Source: Streptacidiphilus sp. ASG 303
GTDB taxonomy: Bacteria; Actinomycetota; Actinomycetes; Streptomycetales; Streptomycetaceae
NCBI RefSeq assembly: GCF_020991365.1
Contig: NZ_JAJLRA010000003.1
Coordinates: forward strand, 186,001-250,000
DNA: 64,000 bases
Direction: 5' to 3'
The position numbers and the translations under genes were made by a program. Every line of letters begins with the position of its first letter. Within the stretch, counting starts at the first letter, position 1. Below are positions 8,861 through 16,196 of this stretch, piece by piece. The notes under the pieces were generated by a model. It was not told the DNA's origin. It saw only the letters and a program-made list of their open reading frames with translations, and did no database searches.

Positions 8861-9973
8861 TCAGGCCTGCCGCTTCCCCAGCCGGATCCGGTCGCCGCTG
8901 CGGGTGATCCCGTACCGGGCCAGCCCCTGCGTCGCCGGGCCGACCAGCAGCGCCCCGGTCGCCGCGTCGAACTGCGAGCCGTGGCAGGGGCAGACCAGCT
9001 TGCCGTCCTTGGGGGCGTTGACCACGCACTGGGCGTGCGGGCAGACCGCCGACAGCGCCGTGAACCGCCCCTGCTCCGGCTGGAGCACGTAGACGGCGTC
9101 GCCGGTCGCCGGGTCGGCGGTCTTCACCGCCCCGCCCACCGCCACCGCGGACGCCGCCACCGTCGGTCCGCCGCCGTCCCCGGCGGGCGGCGGGGGCGCC
9201 GCGGAGGCCCCGGCGGACGGCGCGCCGCCCGGCGCGGACGCTGCGGGCGCCCCCGGCGTCCCCGGGGACGGGGCGGCCGTGCCCGCCGCGCCCCCGCGGC
9301 GCCCGAGCCGGGCGGCAAGCGAGCCGGCGAGCAGGCCGGTGCCGGCCACGGCGACCGCCGCGACCCCCGCGTCGACCAGCGCCCGCCGCCGGACCGTCCC
9401 CGGCGCGGCGCCCGAGGCGCGCTCCCGGCGGGAGCGGCCGGCCAGCAGCGCGTCCAGCGACAGGGTCGGCGCCCCCGCCAGCAGCAGCGGCACCCAGGCC
9501 GCCAGGAACGGCACGTCGTTGCCCAGGTAGTACGGGTGGACCTGCCAGCTGACGGTCAGCCAGAGGGAGAGGTTGACCAGGGCGCCGCCGAGCGCGGCCA
9601 GCCGGGTCCAGAAGCCGAGGAGCGCGCCGAGCCCCACCGCGAGCTCGCCGAAGGCCATGGCCAGGGCGAAGGGGGTGGGGGTGTGCAGGGCGGCGTCGAG
9701 CAGCGGGCCGATCGGACTGGCGGCCCTCACCGCCCGGGTCTGCGCGGCGAACGACGCCGCGTCGGCGGCGCCCGCCAGGTAGTGCGGGTCGGACAGCTTG
9801 TCCAGGCCCGCGTAGACGAAGGTCGCCCCGAGGAAGAGCCGCAGCGGGACGAGCGCGTGGCGCGCCGCCCTGCCGCGGGCTCCGCCGTCGCCGTCGGGGC
9901 CGAGCCGGGCCCGCGCCCTGCGCCGGCCCGCGCCGGGCGCGACCACCGTCCCGTAGTCCGCCATGTCCGCCAT
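8861..9973 (-). CDS. DoxX-Rieske fusion protein, 370 aa
   Basis: The N-terminal half is a DoxX-type four-helix membrane domain (about residues 40-170: LFLGATFVYAGLDKLSDP, GELAVGLGALLGFWTR). A transmembrane segment at about 200-220 and a Pro/Ala/Gly linker follow. The C-terminal Rieske domain has ligands Cys311/His313 (CPHAQC) and Cys328/His331 (CPCHGSQF), with Cys316 and Cys330 placed for the usual disulfide, as in the bc1-type Rieske fold. The likely role is electron transfer at the outer face of the membrane coupled to a DoxX redox partner; the donor and acceptor are unknown. GGGAGGG lies about 6 bases before the ATG at 9973. Confidence 0.85.
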   Translation of the reverse strand: MADMADYGTVVAPGAGRRRARARLGPDGDGGARGRAARHALVPLRLFLGATFVYAGLDKLSDPHYLAGAADAASFAAQTRAVRAASPIGPLLDAALHTPTPFALAMAFGELAVGLGALLGFWTRLAALGGALVNLSLWLTVSWQVHPYYLGNDVPFLAAWVPLLLAGAPTLSLDALLAGRSRRERASGAAPGTVRRRALVDAGVAAVAVAGTGLLAGSLAARLGRRGGAAGTAAPSPGTPGAPAASAPGGAPSAGASAAPPPPAGDGGGPTVAASAVAVGGAVKTADPATGDAVYVLQPEQGRFTALSAVCPHAQCVVNAPKDGKLVCPCHGSQFDAATGALLVGPATQGLARYGITRSGDRIRLGKRQA

Positions 9974-10138
9974 GCCGCACCCTCCCGTCCTCCTCCGCCG
10001 CCGGGCCCCGGCGGCGCACCTCCGGCCACACGTCACTACGCGGCCCGGCCGTGAGGGGTTCCGTACGGAGGGTGACCCGTGCGGCGGCCGGGGCGTCCGA
10101 GGGGGACGGTCGGGTGCGGGCGCGGTCGTGCGGGCGGG

Positions 10139-10633
10139 TCAGCAGCCGCCGCAGTTGTAGAAGGTCACGTCCCAGTGGCTGCCCTCGTCGGCGTAGATGT
10201 TGCCCGCGCCGGACTTGTACTGGGGGGCGCCGTCGCCCCGCAGGCCGATGTAGGAGAAGGCGCTGTGCACGTAGTTCGTCAGGCAGGTGTAGTGGCTGAA
10301 GTCGAGCTTGTAGCCGTTCCAGTGGCTGTAGGTGCCGCTGGCGTGGCCGGTCTCGGTGCCGCCGGTGATGTTGAGGGCGCAGCCGCTGGCCTGCTTGAGG
10401 GTGACGGCGCCCTGGGCGCTGGTGAGGTTGAGCTGGTCGAACGACGTGCAGGTGGAGACGTTGCGGTTGGTGCAGCCGCCGGAGGAGGACCAGGTGATCC
10501 CGGCGTTGCGGAACATGGACTCGGCCTGGGCCTGGGTGAGCTTGGTGACGGCGGAGGCGTCGGTGGCGGTGACGAGCACGGTGGACAGGGCGGCCGCGGC
10601 GCCGACCAGGACTCTGCGGAGGGTTGTCGTCAT
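10139..10633 (-). CDS. Secreted small protein with M15-like zinc-peptidase residues, 164 aa
   Basis: A signal peptide (residues 1-28, cleaving after DASA) precedes a mature domain with six cysteines (54, 62, 85, 117, 161, 164), enough for three disulfides. The pattern SHWNGYKLDF (His104, Asp111) followed by SHWDV (His153, Asp155) resembles the SxHxxGxAxD...HxD metal site of M15 peptidases such as VanX/VanY and zinc D-Ala-D-Ala carboxypeptidases. A peptidoglycan-peptide hydrolase is therefore a reasonable inference, not a certainty. The ATG at 10633 was preferred to one 13 codons upstream because it begins a typical signal peptide. Confidence 0.65.
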   Translation of the reverse strand: MTTTLRRVLVGAAAALSTVLVTATDASAVTKLTQAQAESMFRNAGITWSSSGGCTNRNVSTCTSFDQLNLTSAQGAVTLKQASGCALNITGGTETGHASGTYSHWNGYKLDFSHYTCLTNYVHSAFSYIGLRGDGAPQYKSGAGNIYADEGSHWDVTFYNCGGC

Positions 10634-10776
10634 GGGCAGCAGTGAAGCCGTGCGGCACGTCCATGACAACAAGTCGGACGCGGGGAACCCCGGCGGATCC
10701 GCGCGGCCCAGCTCAGCGGCCCGCCCTGTTCACTGTCAGGGAACCGGCGCCGGGCCGCGGCCTGGGGCCCGCTCCG

Positions 10777-11385
10777 CTACAGCCGGTCGATCCCCGTCAG
10801 GTCGACGTCGATCCCGAAGGGGACAGTGAGCCGCAGCCGGTCGTGGTGGATGCCGGTGAGCCCGTAGGCGCGGGTGGCCGGGTCCCGCTCGTACACGTAG
10901 ACCACCGGTCGGCCGTCCTCCGGGGAGCGCTCGACCCGCCAGAAGTGCGGGATGCCCGCCGCCGCGTAGAGCTGGGGCTTGCGCTCCCGGTCGCGGGTCT
11001 CGGAGTCCGGGGAGACGACCTCGGCGGCGAGCACGACGTCGGCTGCCGCGTAGTGGGTCTCCTCCGAGCCCCCGACCGCCTCCGCGCGGACGAGGAGAAG
11101 GTCGGGCTCGGGGCACTGGCGCGGCCCGAGCACCACGCTCATCTCCCGCCGGACCCGCAGGTCCTCCGGCGCCGTCCGGCGCAGGCCGTGCTCCAGCAGG
11201 TACATCGCCAGGGAGTGGAAACTCCGCTGCGGGCTCACGAAGACCAGGCTCCCGTCGATCAGTTCCGAGTGCGGCGGGAGTGCGGCCATCCGCAGGAAGT
11301 CCTCGGCGGTGAAGCCGTCCTCCGGCGGGATCAGCCAGTCCGGGACGGCCGACTGCTTCGGCTGGGGCAGCGGCTCTGCGGTCAT
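10777..11385 (-). CDS. Uma2-family (DUF820) putative restriction-endonuclease-fold protein, 202 aa
   Basis: Motifs of the Uma2 family are present: an N-terminal FLRMAALPPHSELIDGSLV, the PEPDLLLV strand, and VVSPDSETRDRERKPQLYAAAGIPHFW, which supplies acidic and Lys residues of a PD-(D/E)xK-like nuclease core. Biological roles are unknown; these genes are very numerous in streptomycetes. GGGAGG 4 bases upstream fixes the ATG at 11385. It sits just downstream of guaA, but the strong terminator between them implies separate transcription. Confidence 0.8.
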   Translation of the reverse strand: MTAEPLPQPKQSAVPDWLIPPEDGFTAEDFLRMAALPPHSELIDGSLVFVSPQRSFHSLAMYLLEHGLRRTAPEDLRVRREMSVVLGPRQCPEPDLLLVRAEAVGGSEETHYAAADVVLAAEVVSPDSETRDRERKPQLYAAAGIPHFWRVERSPEDGRPVVYVYERDPATRAYGLTGIHHDRLRLTVPFGIDVDLTGIDRL

Positions 11386-11437
11386 GGTTCCTCCCATGGC
11401 ACGGGATCCTGGCCGTCCACCAGCGTAGGCGGGCGGA

Positions 11438-11485
11438 AACGGCCGCGCCGCCACCCGTGGGAAGCCGGGTGGCGGCGCGGCCGTT
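11438..11485 (-). terminator. Strong hairpin terminator after guaA
   Basis: Two perfectly complementary 19-base arms (11438-11456 and 11467-11485, starting AACGGCCGCGCC) flank a 10-base loop. It lies 16 bases past the guaA stop and in front of the Uma2 gene, so it ends the guaA transcript. There is no U-tract, as is common in Streptomyces. Confidence 0.85.
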
Positions 11486-11500
11486 GACGGGAGGTGGGGA

Positions 11501-13096
11501 TCACTCCCACTCGATGGTGCCCGGCGGCTTGCTGGTGACGTCCAGCACCACGCGGTTGACGTCGGCGACCTCGTTGGTGATGCGGGTCGAGATCCGCGCC
11601 AGCACGTCGTAGGGGACGCGCGACCAGTCGGCCGTCATGGCGTCCTCGGACGAGACCGGGCGCAGCACGACCGGGTGGCCGTAGGTGCGGCCGTCGCCCT
11701 GGACGCCGACCGAGCGGACGTCGGCGAGGAGCACGACCGGGCACTGCCAGATGTCTCGGTCCAGGCCGGCGGCGGTGAGCTCGGCGCGGGCGATGGCGTC
11801 CGCGTCGCGGAGCAGCTCCAGGCGCTCGCGGGTGACCTCGCCGACGATGCGGATGCCGAGGCCGGGGCCGGGGAAGGGCTGGCGCCAGACGATCTCGCCC
11901 GGCAGGCCCAGCTCCAGGCCGACCATGCGGACCTCGTCCTTGAAGAGGCGCCGCAGCGGCTCCACCAGCTGGAACTGCATGTCGTCGGGGAGCCCGCCGA
12001 CGTTGTGGTGGGACTTGATGTTGGCGGTGCCGGCGCCGCCGCCGGACTCCACCACGTCCGGGTAGAGGGTGCCCTGGACGAGGAACTCGACGGGCTCGCC
12101 GGTGGCGCCCGCCTCCTCGACGACCTCGCGGGCGGCCTGCTCGAAGACCCGGATGAACTCGCGGCCGATGATCTTCCGCTTCTCCTCGGGGTCGGTGACC
12201 CCGGCGAGCGCGGAGAGGAAGCGCTCCTGCGCGTCCACGACCTTGAGCTTCACGCCGGTGGCGGCGACGAAGTCCTTCTCGACCTGCTCGGCCTCGCCCT
12301 TGCGCAGCAGGCCGTGGTCGACGAAGACGCAGGTCAGCTGGTCGCCGACGGCCCGCTGGACCAGGGCGGCGGCGACGGCGGAGTCCACGCCGCCGGAGAG
12401 GCCGCAGACGACCCGCTTGGAGCCGACCTGGGCGCGGACCGCCTCGACCGACTCCTCGACCACGTTGCTGGTGGTCCAGGTCGGGGCGAGCCCGGCGCCG
12501 CGGTAGAGGAAGTGCTCCAGCACCTGCTGGCCGTGCGTGGAGTGCAGCACCTCGGGGTGGTACTGGACGCCGTACAGCCGGCGCTCGTCGCACTCGAAGG
12601 CGGCGACGGGGGCGCCCTCGGTGGCGGCGGTCACGGTGAAGCCCTCGGGAGCCGCGGAGACCGAGTCGCCGTGGGACATCCACACCGACTGGTCGCCGGG
12701 GACGCCCTCGAAGAGGGTCGAGCCGGGCTGCGAGACGCTCATCGGGGTGCGGCCGTACTCGCGCAGGCCGGTCCGGGCGACGTCGCCGCCCAGGGCCAGG
12801 GCCATCGCCTGGAAGCCGTAGCAGATGCCGAAGACCGGGACGCCGGCCTCGAACAGCTCGCGCTGCACCGCCGGGGCGCCCTCCGCGTACACGGACGAGG
12901 GCCCGCCGGAGAGGATGATCGCCTTGGGGTCCTTGGCCAGCATCTCCGCCACCGGCATGGTGTGCGGCACGATCTCGCTGTAGACGCGGGCCTCGCGGAC
13001 CCGCCGTGCGATGAGCTGGGCGTACTGGGCGCCGAAGTCGACGACCAGGACCGTGTCGGGCGCCTGGTCGGAGTGTGCGGGGGTCGCTGATGCCAC
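11501..13096 (-). CDS. guaA: GMP synthase (glutamine-hydrolysing), 531 aa
   Basis: It converts XMP to GMP using ATP and glutamine, the last step of guanine nucleotide synthesis. The glutaminase domain occupies residues 15-205, with nucleophile Cys92 (CYGFQ) and His180/Glu182 completing the triad. The ATP-pyrophosphatase domain has the P-loop LSGGVDS at 233-239. The C-terminal dimerisation domain ends in the family-typical KPPGTIEWE. The length is normal. The GTG start at 13096 has GGAAGG 6 bases upstream. It works with guaB at 29930 in this same window. Confidence 0.98.
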   Translation of the reverse strand: MASATPAHSDQAPDTVLVVDFGAQYAQLIARRVREARVYSEIVPHTMPVAEMLAKDPKAIILSGGPSSVYAEGAPAVQRELFEAGVPVFGICYGFQAMALALGGDVARTGLREYGRTPMSVSQPGSTLFEGVPGDQSVWMSHGDSVSAAPEGFTVTAATEGAPVAAFECDERRLYGVQYHPEVLHSTHGQQVLEHFLYRGAGLAPTWTTSNVVEESVEAVRAQVGSKRVVCGLSGGVDSAVAAALVQRAVGDQLTCVFVDHGLLRKGEAEQVEKDFVAATGVKLKVVDAQERFLSALAGVTDPEEKRKIIGREFIRVFEQAAREVVEEAGATGEPVEFLVQGTLYPDVVESGGGAGTANIKSHHNVGGLPDDMQFQLVEPLRRLFKDEVRMVGLELGLPGEIVWRQPFPGPGLGIRIVGEVTRERLELLRDADAIARAELTAAGLDRDIWQCPVVLLADVRSVGVQGDGRTYGHPVVLRPVSSEDAMTADWSRVPYDVLARISTRITNEVADVNRVVLDVTSKPPGTIEWE

Positions 13097-13217
13097 GTGC
13101 GGCCTTCCGGCGGGTGTGCGGGGGGTCGGAGCCCAAGTCTACCGGCCGCCGCCCCGCGGCCCGCCGGACGGCCCGGGGAGGGGCGTGCGGGGGCCGCGAG
13201 GGGGCGGCGGAGCGGGT

Positions 13218-13529
13218 TCAGGCGCGGCCGCGGCACAGCTCCAGCAGCAGCCTGGCGACCTCGGCGCCGGGGTCGCCCAGCCCGGCCCGGAAGCGCTCCA
13301 TGACCTGCAGCTCGCGGGTGAGGGCGAGGCGGGGGCCGCCGGCGGCGATCCGGGCCGCCTGGACCTCGGCGGAGGCGGCCCTGCGCTGCCGGACCAGGTC
13401 GATGATGCGGGCGTCGAGGTCGTCGATCCGGGAGCGGGCGGCGGCGATGACGGCCTCGGCCCCGTCCGCGTCCACGGCGGGAGCGGCAGGGGTGGGGGCG
13501 GGGGCGGCGGGGGTTGTGTCGGCGTTCAC
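13218..13529 (-). CDS. Chorismate mutase, AroQ type, 103 aa
   Basis: It rearranges chorismate to prephenate for Phe/Tyr synthesis. A Thr/Pro/Ala-rich start (1-22) precedes the helical AroQ core: ARSRIDDLDARIIDLVRQRRAASAEVQAAR carries the family's Arg-Asp-Asp-Lys-type active-site positions, and ELQVMERFR begins the later helix. Like many actinobacterial free-standing mutases it is short. The start is GTG at 13529 with GAGGA 4 bases upstream. The upstream region is unusual: a 9-bp repeat array, a strong hairpin, and a tiny reading frame behind a good -10 box. Confidence 0.85.
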   Translation of the reverse strand: MNADTTPAAPAPTPAAPAVDADGAEAVIAAARSRIDDLDARIIDLVRQRRAASAEVQAARIAAGGPRLALTRELQVMERFRAGLGDPGAEVARLLLELCRGRA

Positions 13530-13539
13530 GGGGTCCTCG

Positions 13540-13602
13540 TTCCTGCGGTTCCTGGGGTTCCTGGGGTTCCTGGGGTTCCTGGGGTTCCTGGGGTTCCTGG
13601 GG
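13540..13602 (-). repeat. 9-bp tandem repeat array before chorismate mutase
   Basis: Six perfect and one degenerate copies of a 9-base unit (CCCCAGGAA on the minus strand) lie 11 to 73 bases upstream of the chorismate mutase start. Each unit contains AGGA, a Shine-Dalgarno-like core. Because the unit length is a multiple of three, one minus-strand frame reads PQE repeats, but there is no independent sign that it is translated. Copy number probably varies by slippage. Confidence 0.9.
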
Positions 13603-13636
13603 GCGGGGCGCCCGGCCGGCGGACCTCGGGAACGAC

Positions 13637-13667
13637 GGGCGCCCCGGACCTTCCGGCCCGGGGCGCC
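13637..13667 (-). terminator. Hairpin between short upstream frame and chorismate mutase
   Basis: The arms GGCGCCCCGGACC (13638-13650) and GGCCCGGGGCGCC (13655-13667) pair at 12 of 13 positions around a 4-base loop. It lies about 110 bases upstream of the chorismate mutase start and about 25 bases downstream of a 24-codon frame. It may be an attenuator-like or ordinary intrinsic terminator; no clear alternative antiterminator pairing was found by eye. Confidence 0.6.
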
Positions 13668-13690
13668 TGTGCGGAGTCTGCGTCAGTCGT

Positions 13691-13765
13691 TCACGCGGCA
13701 GCAGCACGACGGCATCCGGACCCGCCGGCGCCCTGGGTGAAAACGTGCTGAGCCGCTCTGGACAT
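13691..13765 (-). CDS. Possible 24-codon leader peptide
   Basis: ATG at 13765 opens a 24-codon frame ending TGA at 13691; its product begins MSRAAQHVFTQG. The ATG sits about where transcription would begin from the CATAAT box at 13772-13777, so a leaderless start is possible; GAGGGC next to it is too close for a normal ribosome site. It holds a single Phe and no Tyr or Trp, so it is not an obvious aromatic attenuator. The support is only positional, so this is a weak call. Confidence 0.25.
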   Translation of the reverse strand: MSRAAQHVFTQGAGGSGCRRAAAA

Positions 13766-13771
13766 GCCCTC

Positions 13772-13777
13772 ATTATG
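13772..13777 (-). promoter_or_regulatory. Candidate -10 box (CATAAT)
   Basis: CATAAT on the minus strand differs from consensus TATAAT at one position and stands out in this GC-rich intergenic DNA. Its start point would fall near 13765, driving transcription toward the short frame, the hairpin and chorismate mutase. No convincing -35 is visible 16-18 bases upstream. Confidence 0.45.
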
Positions 13778-14691
13778 GACCGATCGGTAGCGGAACACCG
13801 CAGGGGGGCGGGTACCCGGGGGCGGGCGGGCCCGGGCGACGGGCGGCAGCCCGGTCTTTCACCCGTTCGGCCGCGGCGGCGGGCGTGACCGGCCACCGCC
13901 CGGGCTCGTTGTTCCCGGCGACCGTACGAGCGCCCCCGCACCAGCCAGGGCGGGGCGCCGGCCCCTCGCACGGGGCCGTTGCGTACGGCACGCAGGACCA
14001 CGCGTGGAACCTCCAGTCCGCCGGCGCGTTGAGGCGCGCGGCCCGACCCGCCACCGGCTCGCGCCGGCCGGGACGGACCGTGCGCCGTGGGACACCGCGC
14101 CGGTGCTGTGATCGGAAAGCAGGGGACAGCGGCCCGGTCACGACTGAAAAGGAAGGGCGGCCGGTCCCGGGGACGCCCGGGCCGGCCGTCCCGCCGACGG
14201 CGCCTCCCCGAACGTACGCGGGGCGCGCCACCACTCCCCACGGGCGCGCGCACCTCTCCCGCGCGCCCCGAGAGCATCCTTACACAGAGTGACGATCGCC
14301 AGGCCGCGCCACCCCGGCGCCCGGCGGCCGCCCGCCCCGGCGGAACGGACGTCACCGAGTGTGCCGAACCGGTTGCACGGACCCCTCTCCGTCCCCCACG
14401 ATGCTGATGAGGGGGTTCACCGCCACCGCGGTCGCGGAGCCGGCGGTACCGGTCGCGACCGCGCGCGGTCGGCACGGTCGCACCGTCCGCCACCTCACGC
14501 TCAGTGATCGCTCGACCGTGTCCAGGCCCCATCGCCACCCGCTCCACCCCGGAACACTCCCGACCACGCCACTCCCGTACAGCCCTGCGCACCCCAGCCC
14601 TGCGCACCCCAGGCCACTCCTCCGGACGGCGCTCCTCCCCCGGCGCCGTCCCCCCAGCACCGGCGCTGCCCTGACGCCGCGTGCTGAACGA
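13778..14691 (+). other. Long intergenic stretch with no convincing gene
   Basis: About 0.9 kb without a gene I can support on either strand: frames here lack family motifs and the codon bias is not gene-like. It contains a direct repeat of AGCCCTGCGCACCCC near 14580-14610, several A/T-richer patches (around 14100-14160 and 14275-14290) that may hold promoters, and the terminator at its right edge. A small RNA gene could be hidden here but nothing in the sequence proves it. Confidence 0.5.
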
Positions 14692-14722
14692 CAAAGGGCC
14701 CCGCTCCCCGCGGGGCCCTTTG
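14692..14722 (-). terminator. Perfect hairpin terminator
   Basis: Thirteen-base perfect arms (CAAAGGGCCCCGC and its complement) flank a 5-base loop. It lies 62 bases after the stop of the DUF4231-like gene and ends that transcript. The A-run before the left arm gives U-like character in both directions, so it may work bidirectionally. Confidence 0.85.
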
Positions 14723-14783
14723 CCTTTGCCACTCCTGCTGCCGTCGGCGGGTTCGCCGCCGGGGGCGGGCGCGCCGCCCGCCG

Positions 14784-15407
14784 CTACCCCGCCGGGGAGC
14801 CCCCCGCGCCGGGGCCGGGCAGGGCCGCCCTGCGGCCCTCCGCCCAGAGCCTGGTCTCGTTCAGCGCGACCTCCTCCGCGCGGGCCAGCAGCGCCTCGCG
14901 GGCCGCCGCGTCCCGCTCCGCCTCCGGCAGCAGCCGGTAGCGCACCACGGCCTGCTGGAGCTCCTGCCACGCCACACCGGCGGACGCCCAGCGCTCTCCC
15001 GGGCCGAGCAGCTGGCGCAGTCCGGTGAGGAAGACGCTCCCGGCGGCGACCGCGGCCGTGGCGAACGCCGGGGCGGAGAGCGCGGAGGCCACCACCGTCG
15101 CCGACGTCGTCGTGAGCAGCGCGAGCTCCACGGCCCGGTGGGTGCGCCGGGCGCGGGCGCGCGACCGCCCGTACCAGGCCAGCTGGGCGAGCACGTGGTC
15201 CAGCAGCGGGTCGGGGGCGCCCGCCGGGGGTGCGGACGCGTCCGCGGGCGCCCCCGGCGCGGGGACGCGGGCCCGGGCGCCGGCGGCCCCGGGCGCCCGG
15301 GCCCCCGGGGCCGGGTCGTCGGGTGCCGGGTCCTCGGACACGGGGTCCTCGGGTGCCGGGTCCTCCGGTGCGGGAGCGGGGAGCCTCCGGTCGTCCTGCG
15401 TCGCCAC
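14784..15407 (-). CDS. DUF4231/SLATT-like two-helix membrane protein, 207 aa
   Basis: A Pro/Ala/Asp-rich N-terminal half with APEDP-type repeats precedes a conserved block starting LAWYGRSRARARRTHR. Two hydrophobic helices follow and then an amphipathic helix (WASAGVAWQELQQAVVRYR). This is the layout of the DUF4231 family, related to SLATT domains, some of which are pore-like effectors in defence systems; the function here is unknown. I favour GTG at 15407 because AGGAGG lies 9 bases upstream. An ATG at 15452 would overlap the TMEM175 stop by one base (TGATG) and is the alternative. It follows the TMEM175 gene in one unit. Confidence 0.7.
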   Translation of the reverse strand: MATQDDRRLPAPAPEDPAPEDPVSEDPAPDDPAPGARAPGAAGARARVPAPGAPADASAPPAGAPDPLLDHVLAQLAWYGRSRARARRTHRAVELALLTTTSATVVASALSAPAFATAAVAAGSVFLTGLRQLLGPGERWASAGVAWQELQQAVVRYRLLPEAERDAAAREALLARAEEVALNETRLWAEGRRAALPGPGAGGSPAG

Positions 15408-15451
15408 GGTCTGCCGCCTCCTGTCGGGACCGGCGGGGCGCACCCGCCGCA

Positions 15452-16069
15452 TCAGGCCTCCGCGTCCTTCCCCCGGGTGGGGACGGAGAGCTGGTTGAAG
15501 GCGTAGTACACCGCCATCACCCCGTGCAGGGCCAGGGTCAGCGGCGCGGAGACGAACGAGAGCGCCACCAGGGCCGGGTAGACGGCGTTGCCCGCCGCGA
15601 ACCGGGCGCGCGTCCGGCGCGCCACCGCGACGTCGACCTTCGGGTCGAGCAGGTGGCCGTTCCGGGTCAGCCACCACCACAGTGCGGCGAAGGTGACCGC
15701 GTGCATGACCATGAACCCGCTGTACACCGCCGCGGCCACGTGCGACGCACGGCCGTCGCGCAGGTACTCCGCCAGCAGGGCGGCCGGCCACGGGAGGGCC
15801 GCGACCACCAGGAGCAGCAGCAGGTTGAGGAAGACGAGCGTCCGGTCGACCCTGGCGACGTACCCGAAGACGGTGTGGTGGTTGGCCCACATGATGCCGA
15901 TGACCAGGAAGGTGACCACGTAGGCGGCGTACGAGGGCCACTGCTGGGCGAGCGCGCGCCACAGGTGGTCCCCCGCGTGGGGCGGGACCTTGATCTCCAG
16001 GATGAGCAGCGTGATCGCGATGGCGAAGACGCCGTCGCTGAACGCCTCCACCCGGCCGGACTCGTTCAT
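15452..16069 (-). CDS. TMEM175-family potassium channel, 205 aa
   Basis: It begins with the TMEM175 helix-1 signature VEAFSDGVFAIAITLLILE (FSD at residues 10-12), followed by five more hydrophobic helices, the six-helix unit typical of bacterial members. Bacterial TMEM175 proteins form tetrameric K+ channels in the cell membrane. The ATG at 16069 is preceded closely by GGGGAG. The next gene, a DUF4231-like membrane protein, is adjacent or overlapping, suggesting they are expressed and perhaps act together. Confidence 0.88.
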   Translation of the reverse strand: MNESGRVEAFSDGVFAIAITLLILEIKVPPHAGDHLWRALAQQWPSYAAYVVTFLVIGIMWANHHTVFGYVARVDRTLVFLNLLLLLVVAALPWPAALLAEYLRDGRASHVAAAVYSGFMVMHAVTFAALWWWLTRNGHLLDPKVDVAVARRTRARFAAGNAVYPALVALSFVSAPLTLALHGVMAVYYAFNQLSVPTRGKDAEA

Positions 16070-16196
16070 GGGCTCCCCGCTGGCAGTCGCTGCACGGCAG
16101 CGGCATCGTGCCACGGACGTGCACCGGTGCGCGCGGGGTTGCGGCACGCCGACGGGGCCGCGGGCCGGGGCGGACGCCGCCGCCCCGGCCCGTCCG

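Noticed and set aside
13529-13765. Minus-strand frame reading PQEPQE repeats across the 9-bp array
   Set aside because: It runs on into the chorismate mutase gene in another frame, has no ribosome site, and its composition simply reflects the DNA repeat.
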